This document shows positions 45,040 to 55,140 of a DNA stretch of 64,000 bases, one piece after another (position 1 is the stretch's first letter; each line of letters begins with the position of its first letter). Source of the DNA: Torymus aiolomorphi (Eukaryota; Arthropoda; Insecta; Hymenoptera; Torymidae); NCBI GenBank assembly GCA_036365515.1, contig CM070874.1:26351862-26415861 (forward strand). Reading direction: 5' to 3'. A program made the position numbers and the translations under genes. Below the pieces are notes generated by a model, which was not told the origin of the DNA, searched no databases, and was given only the letters and a program-made list of their open reading frames with translations.

Positions 45040-46451
45040 TACTGCTTATTATTTCATTAATTAGTGTATGACTTAACGTTTCTCTCCTGACCCTTGATGT
45101 GTCTTCATCGTCATCGTGTTCAAAGTCTACTGCCGTATACTCTCCTAGCATCCATTGTGATAGTCTTCGAGTCTGTGTGAATAATGTTCCTTGTGTCTGT
45201 AATTTTAGCCTTGTCAAATTCGCTTGTATTTAGCACAAATTTTGTTCGAACACCCATTTTTCAACATTGTTGATTATATCTTCATTCATTTTTCGATTTT
45301 ATTTTGTGCACACGCGAATATTACCAAAAAAAAATCTAGGCCTTTAAATATCTCTATATAAATTCTTTATAATTTTCCTTTCTTCAAAAAAAAACAAATA
45401 TTCTAAATTTTCGTGAGTTAATTCGATTCTATTGCCCCTTTCGAGATTTGAGCTTTTATTTCAATTAAAAATGAATGAATAAATTGTTAACTATTTGCGT
45501 AAGTATTTCTTAAATTTATGTCGAGTCGAGTTCAATATTTTTCCAAATTCAATTTATTCCTACACTTTGTACATGATAATTTTCTAAAATGTTTGAAGGT
45601 TATTCTATTTATTCCTTGAAATACAGAAGATTTTCAATACTGTAAGAAAAATTAAAATACCGGGAGATCCTAATTTGTGCTACCACTTATAGTTTGTCTC
45701 TGAATTATTCGTATTTTTTTTGTAACAAAAAAAAATTTTTAAACGCTGGTTTATTAATTAACCATTATTTTAGTCTCTTTCCCCCAAAATTCAAAATTTC
45801 CATTACTCTTCTGTATTTTATATTGTTAGCAAGAAAAAACGATTTATTTTCAATAAATAAGTATCTTACCTTTGTTATTGTCTTATTCTGATAAACCAGT
45901 GCCTATGAATTTTATTGTATTTATTTGAAATATTAATTTTCACTATTACTTTAATTATTTTTAACTATCAATAATTTTTCTAATTTGTTACAAAAACAAT
46001 TTATTTCCTCTATTATTCGATTTATCACTGATTAATCTGTTACTGACTTTCGGATATCCATGTTATCTTATTACGTATAATAATATCTGTACGCAATGTC
46101 TAAAATTATTCGGATATTCGTTCGACCTGTAACAAGTATTTCGAGTTACAATATTCAGTGTTTCCGAAAGTCAGTATTGATATTCCGTTTCAATAACCTC
46201 GACTCGTCGTATACGCACAAGCTGAAATCTCGTGTATTGTTCGTGTGTGCTCCGCCGAGTTTGTTTTTGTTCTGCCTCTCTCTGTCTCTCTCTGTAGCGC
46301 TCGGTAGCGTCTATCGGTGCGCGTGTTCGACCTATCGGTGTCTCTCTGCGCGCACAAGGCTTTGTCTCCCCGCTGTTCCAATCCCACAAACTTCCCCGGA
46401 ATTCACGTGGGTTCGTTATTTAACTAATTCGTTAGTTAAATAACTTTAATA
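45040..46451 (-). other. Gypsy leader between primer site and gag
   Basis: AT-rich, non-coding sequence. On the minus strand it lies between the primer-binding site and the gag start. No other element could be recognised in it. Confidence 0.45.
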
Positions 46452-46462
46452 GTTGGGCGCCA
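46452..46462 (-). other. Gypsy primer-binding site
   Basis: On the minus strand TGGCGCCCAAC directly follows the LTR end ..TGTTACA. Confidence 0.8.
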
Positions 46463-47191
46463 TGTAACAGTGCTGCACTTCGGAGAGGATATCCTTACCG
46501 GCCCGCCGACAGCCGCTGTTAACACCGCGCTTCTGCGCGGCTTCTCTTCGGGGTTCGAGTGCAACGAGCTTCGGCTCGCTGCTTCTGCGCGCCTGCAAGG
46601 AGCACGAAACGTGTGTTCAGTCCTTCTGGATTACACGATCGGTGGGAGAGGAATGTGATTTCGGGCGATTCAGAGAGACTTCTTTAAGATAAAAAAAAGG
46701 ACGTATTAGTTTATTCACTTTGAATCAAGCTTATCTTTTACGACAAGGTCACTCATGCAGGTCGAATCAACACTCGCGGGACGGTTAGCCGGTCGCACCC
46801 GGCTAACGTAACATAGACCGCGGATATCCTAGAGAGAGAGAGAAACTAATCCTTCGCGTAACATTAATCGCATCACGTACTCGCACTTAACACGAGAGAG
46901 ACCTACCTGGCTGGCCAGCCATCGCTTTGCTATATCTCCTCTCGCTCTGGATGAGGTCCTCGGCTATCCGGTTCTTCTTCCTTTTCCCTAGGTCCTCTTC
47001 GGCTCTCGCAGATTCGCTATTTCGGGTTCAGTTTCTGCCGCCCTCGGCCGCCGATATAAAACGATTGCCTCTCCATCCAAGGAGTTTCTCTAATACTGGA
47101 GCTTTTTGTAATCCGGGATTCTCTCCAAAAACAAAACGAACTCGCGCCTCGGTAAGAATCGTCTTGACTGTCGCTCGCCGATCACTCCCGC

Positions 47192-47253
<62 letters not shown>

Positions 47254-47415
47254 GTCCCCTCGCAGGTACGGTCCTGCCGTACCACGTACTCTTCCCCCCC
47301 CGACGCTTTTCTCAGCGAGGTACGTATCTTCGCGCCCGCTTACGCCGATAGTTCCCCGCGCCGATTCTTTCGTACTTGATTTATCCTCGTAACAACGGCG
47401 AGCTTATTTTACCGT

Positions 47416-47419
<4 letters not shown>
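46463..47419 (-). repeat. 5' LTR of the Gypsy element
   Basis: TGTAACAGTG...CCGTAACA: 957 bp with TG..CA ends and inverted TGTTAC termini. It contains a (CT)n tract at 47192-47251. A TA microsatellite lies immediately outside. No second LTR is in the window. Confidence 0.75.

Positions 47420-47420
<1 letters not shown>

Positions 47421-47462
<42 letters not shown>
47421..47462. repeat. TA microsatellite
   Basis: About 21 uninterrupted TA units abutting the Gypsy LTR. Confidence 0.9.
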
Positions 47463-47463
<1 letters not shown>

Positions 47464-47528
47464 CTTTAATAAATGTTTGAGGAAAGTAATAGTTAAAAAA
47501 AAAATTTTAAACTTACTTTTTCTTTCAG

Positions 47529-47908
47529 GGGCGGTGGCGGTAGCGGTATCAACGGTGGCGGTGGGGAGGATGGTAGCGAAGGCATCGGCGGCGGTGAGCA
47601 GGATGGCAGCGAAGGCAACGACGACGGTGAGCAGGATGGCAGCGGAGGCAACGGCGGCGGTGAGCAGGATGGCAGCGGAGGCAACGGTGGCGGTAAGAAA
47701 AAAAATGATGGCAGATCTGTTTCCTGTAATAAAGTAGGTAAAAGATTTAATAAAAAACTTTATGATAAAAATAATTATAAAAAATATTTTCTAAAAATTT
47801 TTTTTTCTAATATTTTCTAAATCAGGCATCAAAACATCATCATTGAGTCCTGGTGGTGGTGGCAGTATCTCAATTTCCTATAAGATAAGTAAAAACTTAA
47901 ACATATGA
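47529..47908 (+). CDS. Glycine-rich exon pair, gene fragment
   Basis: Exon A (47529-47692) follows the acceptor TTTTCTTTCAG and ends at a GTAAGA donor. Exon B (47826-47908) follows TTCTAAATCAG. Exon A ends one base into a codon and exon B supplies the other two, so phases agree and the frame ends at a TGA at 47906. Exon A encodes four copies of an 11-residue GGGEQDGSEGN-like repeat from a 33-bp minisatellite. Exon B reads IKTSSLSPGGGGSISISYK. Upstream exons are not found. The opposite strand would give Pro/Ser repeats, so the strand rests on the splice signals. Confidence 0.4.
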
Positions 47909-48265
47909 AAAATATTTACAAATTCCTCTTTCAAAAATGATAGTTGAAAGTAGTGACTCATTTAAAGACTTGATGTAATTGGTTATTTGAAAATGTGCTA
48001 AATTTGAATTTGAAACTTAAGTATAGAACTACTAAATAATTGAAATAGAATAAAAAAATATTATTTTTGTTGCTTAAAACATGTATCTAAGTAATTTATC
48101 TTTTAAACTAATTAAAACAATTAAAAAAAGTGAGAAAGTGTTTATAATCGCAAAAACAAAATAGTACGAGCGAAGTGCGTTTGAATTTTGCTAGTGTTAT
48201 ACAAATTTCAAAAATAAAACTTACCATTGCATTCAGTGCGTCATCAAACGCTTACGGAAAATTCA
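47909..48265. other. AT-rich sequence without recognised features
   Basis: No ORF or array is seen. An isolated GTACGAGCGAAGTGCG word near 48168 resembles the loop of the GAGCGAAGCGAG foldbacks. Confidence 0.4.
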
Positions 48266-48840
48266 ATTACAACTACGAAAAAAATTAAGGATTTTCCGTA
48301 AGAAAACTTTCGAGATGATTCATTCCAAACAAATTATTTTTTAAGATAATTTAATGTAATTTTAATTAACATTTAACTTGTAAATGTTTCTTTAATAATG
48401 TTTTCTACAAGAAAAACGAATTTACAAACGAAACATTTACAAGTTAAAAGTTAATAAAAGTATATTAAATTATCTTAAAAAATTTGTTTGAAAAAGAATC
48501 ACCTCGAAAGTTCTATTGCGAAAAATCCTTATGTTAGAAAAGACTTTTTTTATAATTGCAATTGAATTTCTGCGAGAGAACTTTCGTGATGATTCTTTCA
48601 AACAAATTTTTAAGATAATATGCTTTTTAATTAACTTTAGATTTTGAAAAATCCCTTTTTAACTTGAGAAAAATGTTTCTTTAATTGAATGGTAATAATC
48701 TTTTTATAAGAAAACGAATTTTACTAAGGAAACACTTTTCGCAAGTTAAAAAGGGATTTTTTGAAATCTAAAGTTAATTTAGAAAGCATATTAAATTATC
48801 TTAAAAAATTTGTTTGAAAAGGAATCATTAAGAAAAGAAT
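48266..48840. repeat. Two adjacent related palindromes
   Basis: The first (48275-48535) has AAACTTTCGAGATGATTC and AAATTATCTTAAAAAATTTG arms around a centre near 48400. The second (48570-48835) has related arms (AACTTTCGTGATGATTC, GGGATTTTTTGAAATCTAAA) around 48695. Both share TTAAGATAAT and AAATGTTTCTTTAAT words, so one is likely a duplicate of the other. No coding. Confidence 0.7.
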
Positions 48841-48879
48841 ACTTATCTATATTTATTTTTGTATAATGCAGCTAATGGT

Positions 48880-49155
48880 AGATTTCTTCTAATATCCAAA
48901 ATCTTGAAGCTAATGGCCAAATTTACTACCACACCGGTGTTATTGATTAAAAGGTGTATAATCAAAATGTTTACAGTCCAAGTGTTACGTGGAAAACAGT
49001 CCACCCGTCAAATACCTGAAGAGGGACCAAAATAAAATTGTCCGAAACGTCGACGGATAAAAAGATAAAATGGTGTTGTTTTATTAATCACCTTTTAATC
49101 AATAACACCGGAGTGGTAGTAAATTTGGCCATTAGTTTCAAGATTTTGGATATCT
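48880..49155. mobile_element. Minimal Penelope-derived unit, inverted terminal repeats around a ribozyme
   Basis: GCTAATGGCCAAATTTACTA..CACCGGTGTTATTGATTAAAAGGTG (48911-48956) is mirrored at 49089-49136, with CAAAATCTTGAAGC / TTCAAGATTTTGG further out. Between them lie the AGTGTTACGTGGAAAACAGT block and a hammerhead motif. It consists only of Penelope terminal-repeat sequence, with no ORF. Confidence 0.75.
49015..49055 (+). ncRNA. Hammerhead ribozyme motif
   Basis: CCTGAAGAG, stem II GGGAC / GTCC with an A/T loop, GAAAC, GTCGACGG. Same subfamily as the motifs at 23.6 and 39.7 kb, in forward orientation. Confidence 0.7.
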
Positions 49156-49390
49156 TACCTATATTTGATAATGATGATCCTGAAGATTCTCCCTACTACA
49201 TCTTTCTCCGGAGATGTTCTAGTAATCCTCGTCGCTGCACCTTACATACACATTACACACCATTGCACTCACTTTGTCAATAAGGTCGGCTCGATCTCGC
49301 CGGCGAGAGAGCAGTACACGCGAAAGAAAATACTACAAAGGTGTAGTATATACACACGCAAACAATACGAATATATATGCTCGATCTCGC
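49156..49390. other. Intergenic piece with a duplicated CTCGATCTCGCCGGCG
   Basis: GCTCGATCTCGCCGGCG occurs at about 49288 and 49379. The second copy is the Transib target. No gene. Confidence 0.5.
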
Positions 49391-49395
49391 CGGCG

Positions 49396-50199
49396 CACAG
49401 TGGGAAAAAATGGACAAAATTCTTGTGACAGCTCAGTTTTTGACGAATCTTGATCATTTTTATTTTTAAATACTCTTAATCTTCTAGAGAATAATGTGTC
49501 ACTGCGAAAATTACGATAATATTGCCCAAAAATAAATAGCGGCGATAATATATTTTTAACGGAAAAATTCTAACTCTATCATCTATTTTATGTACTTTAG
49601 ATACGTAAAAGTTTGTGGGTTCTGGGTTCATAGGTTTAGGGTTTATGGGTTTAGGGTTTATGGGTTTAGGGTTTATGGGTTTAGGATTTATGGGTTTAGG
49701 GTTTATGGGTTTAGGGTTTATGGGTTTAGGGTTTATGGGTTTAGGGTTTATGGGTTTAGGGTTTATGGGTTTAGGGTTTATGGGTTTAGGGTTTATGGGT
49801 TTAGGGTTTATGGGTTTAGGGTTTATGGGTTTAGGGTTTATGGGTTTAGGGTTTATTGGTTTAGGGTTTATGGGTTTAGGGTTTATTGGTTTAGGGTTTA
49901 TGGGTTTAGGGTTTATGGGTTTAGGGTTTATGGGTTTTGTGGGCTTGGCTTTGTTGGGTTTAAGATTTATGTATTTATGTTTATCATTTATCAAGTAATT
50001 TATGTCTTTAGTCTACATTGCCTGTATAAATATCGTTATAAGGTCCGTACCTAACCTCAAAATTTTTATGAATACAAAAACATGATTTTCGCAGTGAGAG
50101 GTTGTTCTGTAGTATCCTCTGAATATGTATACCAATTTTGGTGAAGTTTCGTTGAGAATTGAGTTGTCACAAGAATTTTGTCCATTTTTTCCCACTGTG
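49396..50199. mobile_element. Transib-type MITE, 5-bp CGGCG target duplication
   Basis: The ends CACAGTGGGAAAAAATGGAC are inverted, with at least 35 identical bases per end and weaker pairing for ~20 more. CGGCG flanks both sides (49391-49395, 50200-50204). A CACWRTG start and a 5-bp C/G-rich duplication of CGNCG type are diagnostic of Transib. The heptamer CACAGTG equals the V(D)J recombination-signal consensus. There is no transposase; a 15-bp minisatellite fills the middle. Confidence 0.88.
49618..49940. repeat. 15-bp minisatellite TTTAGGGTTTATGGG
   Basis: About 21 tandem copies of TTTAGGGTTTATGGG with few changes (TTTATTGG in some). It is a dimer of two telomere-like words. The 5 x 3-nt period keeps both strands open, giving spurious GLGFM and NPKPI repeat proteins. 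Confidence 0.92.
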
Positions 50200-50204
50200 C
50201 GGCG

Positions 50205-50975
50205 AGTAGTGGTGTATCTAGAACCATTTCAACATGTCCGCGTTTGGCACTCTCACTAGATTATGCAGGTTATGTTTGCTTAACCAAAATTAGAGAAATT
50301 GCGGTAACGGTGTGTTGAAATTAATAATATGCAGTAATACGGTTTAGCAACGACGGAGAAAAAATTCGATAAGTATTTCTTATTATTTAAATTTTATTCT
50401 GTATTTTAATAATTTTGAAAGGAATAAAATTCTTTTGCATAACCATTCAAGTACTCAAAACATTCTTCGATAAATATAACTTATTTTTTTAATAGATACT
50501 TCAGAAAATGGTACATTTGTAATGCATATGGACCAAAAAAGTATAAACTGAATTTTCTTATAATTCAATCAGATAACCAGACATGAAAAAGACAATAAGG
50601 ACGTGCATTAAGTTTACAGTCCTCAACCTCTCAACCATCAAGATTGCTAAATAGTTTTGTGGATAGTGAAAAAGAAAATACTAAAAACAAGAAGAACAGC
50701 ATGTAAAAAAATCATCAAGTGCAGTTGCAATGTCTACTAATTACAGTGAAAAGCAATTTTATACTCTGTGCTGTGTTAGAGCAAAATCTATAGATGAAAT
50801 TTAAAAGCTCATAAATGATGCAGAGACTCGTCCACAACTTCTGGCTTAGGTCAAGCTTTAATGTGCAAGAGTTTTTGTCCTTATATTTTGTTTAAAATAG
50901 AGGAAGGTAAATCACATGTACAATATGTATTGTGTGCGCTTCACATTATGGATTGGTATAAATACCAACATTGTT
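50205..50975. other. AT-rich sequence, diverged part of the ~530-bp repeat
   Basis: CCACAACTTCTGGCTTAGG near 50833 and the AGAGTTTTTGTCC word near 50867 match the edge of the repeat copies at 51.35 and 59.33 kb. No gene is seen. Confidence 0.4.
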
Positions 50976-51401
50976 ATAGTGACTGATTAGTATTTTATAG
51001 TATGTTAATATTTGTCGTATCAAATAAGGTAACTTAGGTATTTATTTTAAATTACAAGAATAGCATTAAAAATGTGTATAGTAAAAATAATAGATATTTG
51101 TGTGTAAATAGATAAGGAATTTCTTACGGTGTATTTCCAAAGTGTTTAAAAAATAAGTATATAAAATCTCTAAAACAAAATACTAGAAGAAGATATTTTA
51201 ATTGTATTAAATATCTTCAGTCTATCAAACTTGGAAATGTGTTTGATGTGCTTTTAATGGTGTTCTGAAATCCTTTAAATACAAAGAATAAGCTTATTTG
51301 ATTACCTTTTATTTATTCAAATCGTAACTGCCTCACTTAGTTACTCGTTTACAACTATTGGCTTGGATTAAGTTTTAGATGGCAAGAGTTTGTCAAAAAT
51401 G
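50976..51401. repeat. ~530-bp repeat, copy 1 (interrupted)
   Basis: It shares GACTGATTAGTRTTTTATAG, GAAGATATTTTAATTGTATT and TCTATCAAAYTTGGAAATGT with copies at 58884 and, more diverged, 59535. The copy is cut where the 7.4-kb element starts. Confidence 0.75.
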
Positions 51402-51803
51402 TACACTGAGAAAAATTCGGCGCACGACGTAACCTCTAATCGGAGTGACAGCAACACTCGCCGTTTGGCATAGTCAGTGCGCCGAAAAGGTGCAGCGGTT
51501 GCACACTATACACGAGCAGTAGCTATTCTCTGTGTTTGGGGCACTGACTACTCCTTTTCTCGGATCACCAGTAGTTACACCTTGCCCTCGGCGTACTAAG
51601 CTATTCTTTTCCGGTACAGCGGCTACTCTTATGCGAGTTTGGGGAATTGAATGCGTTCTTTTTCATATTAAGCAATTAATAGATCATTTGAATAAAAATA
51701 ATTTGTATAAAGAATGTATAAGTAAGTTAAGGCCATGTGATACTCAACAAAAATTGTGTTGGGTTCAGTCGCTAATGTAGGTGGGTGCCAACTACTGTAT
51801 ATT

Positions 51804-51820
51804 AAACAGTAGATGGCGCT
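51804..51820 (+). promoter_or_regulatory. CTCF-like word CAGTAGATGGCGCTG
   Basis: ACAGTAGATGGCGC fits the CCASYAGRKGGCRS core at 13 of 14 positions. A similar word in the opposite orientation (CAGCGCCATCTACAG) is at 57606-57620. This is a sequence match only. Confidence 0.3.
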
Positions 51821-51884
51821 GAAGCTATACTTAATCTATGCGTAGAACTTTTAGTTCCAAGAACACTCACAGATGGCGTGCACT

Positions 51885-52152
51885 GAGAACATTTTTTTAA
51901 TAATAACATGGCCTCGTAACATTCGTAACTATTAACATGCGTATATTTAAATATTTCGATATATACGCATTGTAATAGTTAAGTCACCATGTTCTTTTAA
52001 ACAATCTCAATGTATTGCTGTAAATATTGATATTGTAATAGTTACAATATGAGATTTTCCGTCTAAACTCTTCCTTATTAAAATATAATATGTAACAGTT
52101 ACAATATTGTAGTTTCGAATTTAAACAGAAGATGTTGTTCTCTGAGTGCATA
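51885..52152. mobile_element. Small MITE with GCACTGAGAACA ends
   Basis: TGCACTGAGAACATTTTT and ..ATGTTGTTCTCTGAGTGCA are inverted. The interior has repeated GTAATAGTTA / TAACTATTAC words and inverted TATATACGCAT. Boundaries are approximate. Confidence 0.45.
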
Positions 52153-52329
52153 ATATAAGCAATAATTTTTTTTCATAAAAAATTATGAAAATATTCATAT
52201 CAAGTTTATACATTTTTTTCAAATAAGCATTCTTATAAGTAAATTTAGCGAGAATAAGACGTTATACGTTATTTTTATAATAAATGATGAAGAAATTATT
52301 AAGGGCTGTAACAATTTCATTTGATTGCG

Positions 52330-53400
52330 GATCGATAAATAAAAAATACTTATATAAATACCATACAAAATTATAAAAACAATCTATGATTGCAAATTGT
52401 TAAAGAAATTATCAATTTTGGCAGTATTTTACGATAACATGCAATATCGTAAACATAATATATCATTATAGATCGATAAATAAAAAATACTTATATAAAT
52501 ACCATGCAACATTATGAAAACGATCTATGATTGCAAATTGATAAAGAAATTATCAATTTTGGCAGTATTTTACGATAACATGCAATATCGTAAACATAAT
52601 ATTTCATTATAGATCGATAAATAAAAAATACTTATATAAATACCATGCAACATTATGAAAACGATCTATGATTGCAAATTTATAAAGAAATTATCGATTA
52701 CTGCAGTATTTTACGATAACATGTAATATCATAAAAATAATATTTGATTATAGAACGATAAATAAAAAATACTTATATAGATACCATGCAACATTATGAA
52801 AACGATCTATGATTGAAAATTTATAAAGAAATTATGAATTACTGCAGATTAAATCATAATAAATTATAATAACTATTTTTTATTGTAAAATAAAGAAATT
52901 ATCGTGTGCTTCAGGTCATAAAATATCATGGAAAATTAGGAAAACAGTCCTTGGTTGTTAATTGATAAGGGTATGATCAATTGTTGCTGTTGTTTATAAC
53001 ATGCAGAACCATAAAAACAATTTTCATTGCAGATCGATAAAACAATCAATTACTGCGATATTAAATAAAACCATGCAAAATTATTTCTACAACAATTGAT
53101 TGCAGATTAAAAAACCATATTTACATATAAAAGAACATGCACATTTAGTTATAAAAAATATTTTATTGCAACTCAATAAAGAAGTGATCTATTGCTGCAG
53201 AATACATAATATACAAAATTATGATACTTATTAATTGATAAAGAAATCATTAATTACTGTTTTTGTATTGAATAAAATCATGTAATAATGTACACATGCA
53301 AAACGATCTTTGATTATAAATTGTTAAACAAATTATCAATTACTACAGTATTTTACTATAACATGCAATATCATAAACATAATATTTGATTGCAGATCGA
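52330..53400. repeat. 141-bp satellite, degenerating rightwards
   Basis: GATCGATAAATAAAAAATAC recurs at 52330, 52471, 52612 and 52753, each with TATGATTGCAAATT and TTTTACGATAACATGCAATA. Beyond 52870 the copies are increasingly diverged (GCAGATCGATA at 53031 and 53393). Confidence 0.88.
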
Positions 53401-53628
53401 TACAAAATCGATTCCTGCAGTATTGTAGTATATAAGTGACATAGCAGACAGCCAGTAGCTGTTAACAATCAAGTAAAGACTGCCAACTAGGACAGCCTCT
53501 TCAGCAATGCCTTCACTAGTGTTGTTTACAGCGTAGGACAGCTGTACACACAATAATGCCAGGAGTGCAAAGGTTGTAACATCACATGTTATTACAATAA
53601 AGAAAATGTATATAGTTAGAGTCGACAT
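53371..53628 (-). CDS. Small hydrophobic open frame, possible exon
   Basis: An 85-residue frame begins MSTLTIYIFFIVITCDVTTFALLALLCVQLSYA, which looks like a signal peptide or membrane helix. NNTSEGIAEEAVLVGSLYLIVNSYWLSAM follows. It runs into the 141-bp satellite, so its end is arbitrary. I do not recognise the protein. It lies downstream on the same strand of the spliced-looking exons at 53.8-54.2 kb. Confidence 0.25.
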   Translation of the reverse strand: MSTLTIYIFFIVITCDVTTFALLALLCVQLSYAVNNTSEGIAEEAVLVGSLYLIVNSYWLSAMSLIYYNTAGIDFVSICNQILCL

Positions 53629-53782
53629 ATATAATACAGAAGTGTGGACTAGAAAATCTACACAGAGAGCTCAGATTTAGGGAAGGCTCTGAGCAGCTTA
53701 ATCAACTCTCTAAGCGCAATGACTTACTTGTAATGTATTTTCCTAGCAATATGAGAGTGTTGATAGAGAGCTTGCATGCTCT

Positions 53783-54162
53783 CTATAGACCCCAACGATT
53801 ATTAGGGGATGGTAATAGGAGTTCAGCTGCCTGAGGCGTAGTGACGTTGGCCTCTTGACGGCTCCTCTTGCAGCCGCTTGGGCCTTGCAGACCTTTATCT
53901 TTCTCACATGCTATATATTGTACCTGTAATATAAAGAAAAGGATTAGTTGGACTAGAATCATTCATTGCATGGCGTATAAAAGAATAAGAATAAACAGTA
54001 GTTGAAACTATAGCTGTTACAATCACAATTGCCCTGTAAACGCTCTTGGAGGCTAGCCAGGCGTGCAACACACAACTTCATAATCCATTCTGTCTCTGCT
54101 GAAAGAAGAGTACGTGGCTTAAGCAACAATCCCAATAGTATCACATTGAAAGTATACTCACC
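53783..54162 (-). CDS. Minus-strand spliced transcript candidate (three exon signals)
   Basis: On the minus strand: a strong donor CAGCTG/GTGAGTAT at 54162; an acceptor TACTCTTCTTTCAG with an exon from 54098 reading ETEWIMKLCVARLASLQERLQG; and an acceptor TCTTTATATTACAG with an exon from 53923 reading VQYIACEKDKGLQGPSGCKRSRQEANVTT.. to a stop at 53783. A further GTAAGT donor lies near 53729. The phase between the last two exons is unresolved. The protein is not recognised. A CpG-rich block upstream (54.8-55.14 kb) could be its promoter. Confidence 0.35.
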
Positions 54163-54230
54163 AGCTGAAGAGACAGCGACAGTTATTGGGAAGCTTCATT
54201 GGCACCAGGGGTTTAGCCACATGATGTTAG

Positions 54231-54790
54231 GCAGAACAAAATATATAAATAATGTGTCAAGTATTAGGGATGAGGAAAACAGTATCAAACTGCCAGGAAA
54301 AGGGGAGCAGATAGACAGAAATTTGGAGGTTAGGTTCAGCTATGCTACATAATAAAGTCCCAGTCCGAACCAAAGTACTTACTCGAATTGGTTGCAGGAG
54401 CGTGGTCTTCATTCAACTGCACCATCTCTGACCCCGTCATGCTCGCCTCGGTGATGTCCTCGGGAAGTGGTAGCTGCACCGGCAACTCTCGAGGGGAGTA
54501 GAATTATGTGAAAGCGCGTGATCATGTATAGCAGCTCTTCGCTTTAGGCAGAACAAAATATATTAATAATGTGTCAAGCATTAGGAATGAGGAGAGCAGT
54601 ATCGAACTTCTAGGGGGTTAGGAAATCAGGCAGATGGAAATTTGGAGGTTAGGTTCGGCTATACTACAGATTCTACAGAATAAAGTCCGAAGTGAAGTAC
54701 TTACTCAAGTCGGTCGCGGGAGCGTGGCTTCAATTGCACCATCGCTGTCGCTTCTCCGTCGTGTTCGCCTCGGTGATGTCCTCGGCAAGT
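54231..54790. repeat. ~240-bp tandem duplication carrying an exon-donor motif
   Basis: GCAGAACAAAATATATWAAT..AATTTGGAGGTTAGGTTC..GGTGATGTCCTCGG occurs at 54231-54470 and again at 54548-54790. On the minus strand each copy holds GAGGACATCACCGAGGCGA..ATGGTGCARTTGAA followed by a perfect GTAAGTACTT donor. Confidence 0.75.
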
Positions 54791-55140
54791 GCACTCTTTC
54801 CTACTGTGCGCGTATGCGTTGTGTGTATGTTTGTGTCTGCTCTTCACTGTTTTCGAGGAGCCGCGGCGTGCCGGCATCGCCGCGTCCAGCGGTGTGGTTG
54901 TCGCTTCCTACTACGCGAAAGCGTAGTGTTGTCAAATCTCGGCTACGGAGTGCGGTGGCACAACTGCGGCATCGACAACCCGGGCGCGCGCTTCGACGGC
55001 GCTCGGGGAGCTCGGAAGAATTCTGCGAATTGCCACTGGCTGCTATGTTATCATATGAGCCACGTTAACTGGCAACTGAGTTTCTTTGCCTCTCGCAAGC
55101 TGTTTTTCAGCTGTTAGCGATTTTGGTTGGCCCAGGCGCC
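54791..55140 (-). promoter_or_regulatory. CpG-rich block, candidate promoter/first exon region
   Basis: An island of high GC and CpG in very AT-rich DNA, with no repeat structure. It lies directly upstream, on the minus strand, of the duplicated donor-bearing segments. The plus-strand open frames through it are probably composition effects. Confidence 0.35.

Larger units (their letters stand above)
41340..47419 (-). mobile_element. Ty3/Gypsy retrotransposon, decayed and truncated
   Basis: Minus-strand order: LTR (47419-46463), primer-binding site, ~1.4-kb leader, gag, protease, RT, RNase H. Then the element breaks off at about 41340, so integrase and the 3' LTR are missing. No target duplication can be tested. 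Confidence 0.85.

Noticed and set aside
49476..50054. Long repeat proteins (NPKPI on minus, GLGFM and RVYGF on plus)
   Set aside because: A 15-bp minisatellite lacks stops in several frames; no start context, codon bias or splice signals support a gene.
51532..51780. 82-residue plus-strand frame
   Set aside because: It crosses the junction at the TTAA insertion and has no family features.
54634..55117. Two ~140-residue plus-strand frames
   Set aside because: They cross a CpG-rich block with no recognisable domain; splice signals there favour the minus strand.
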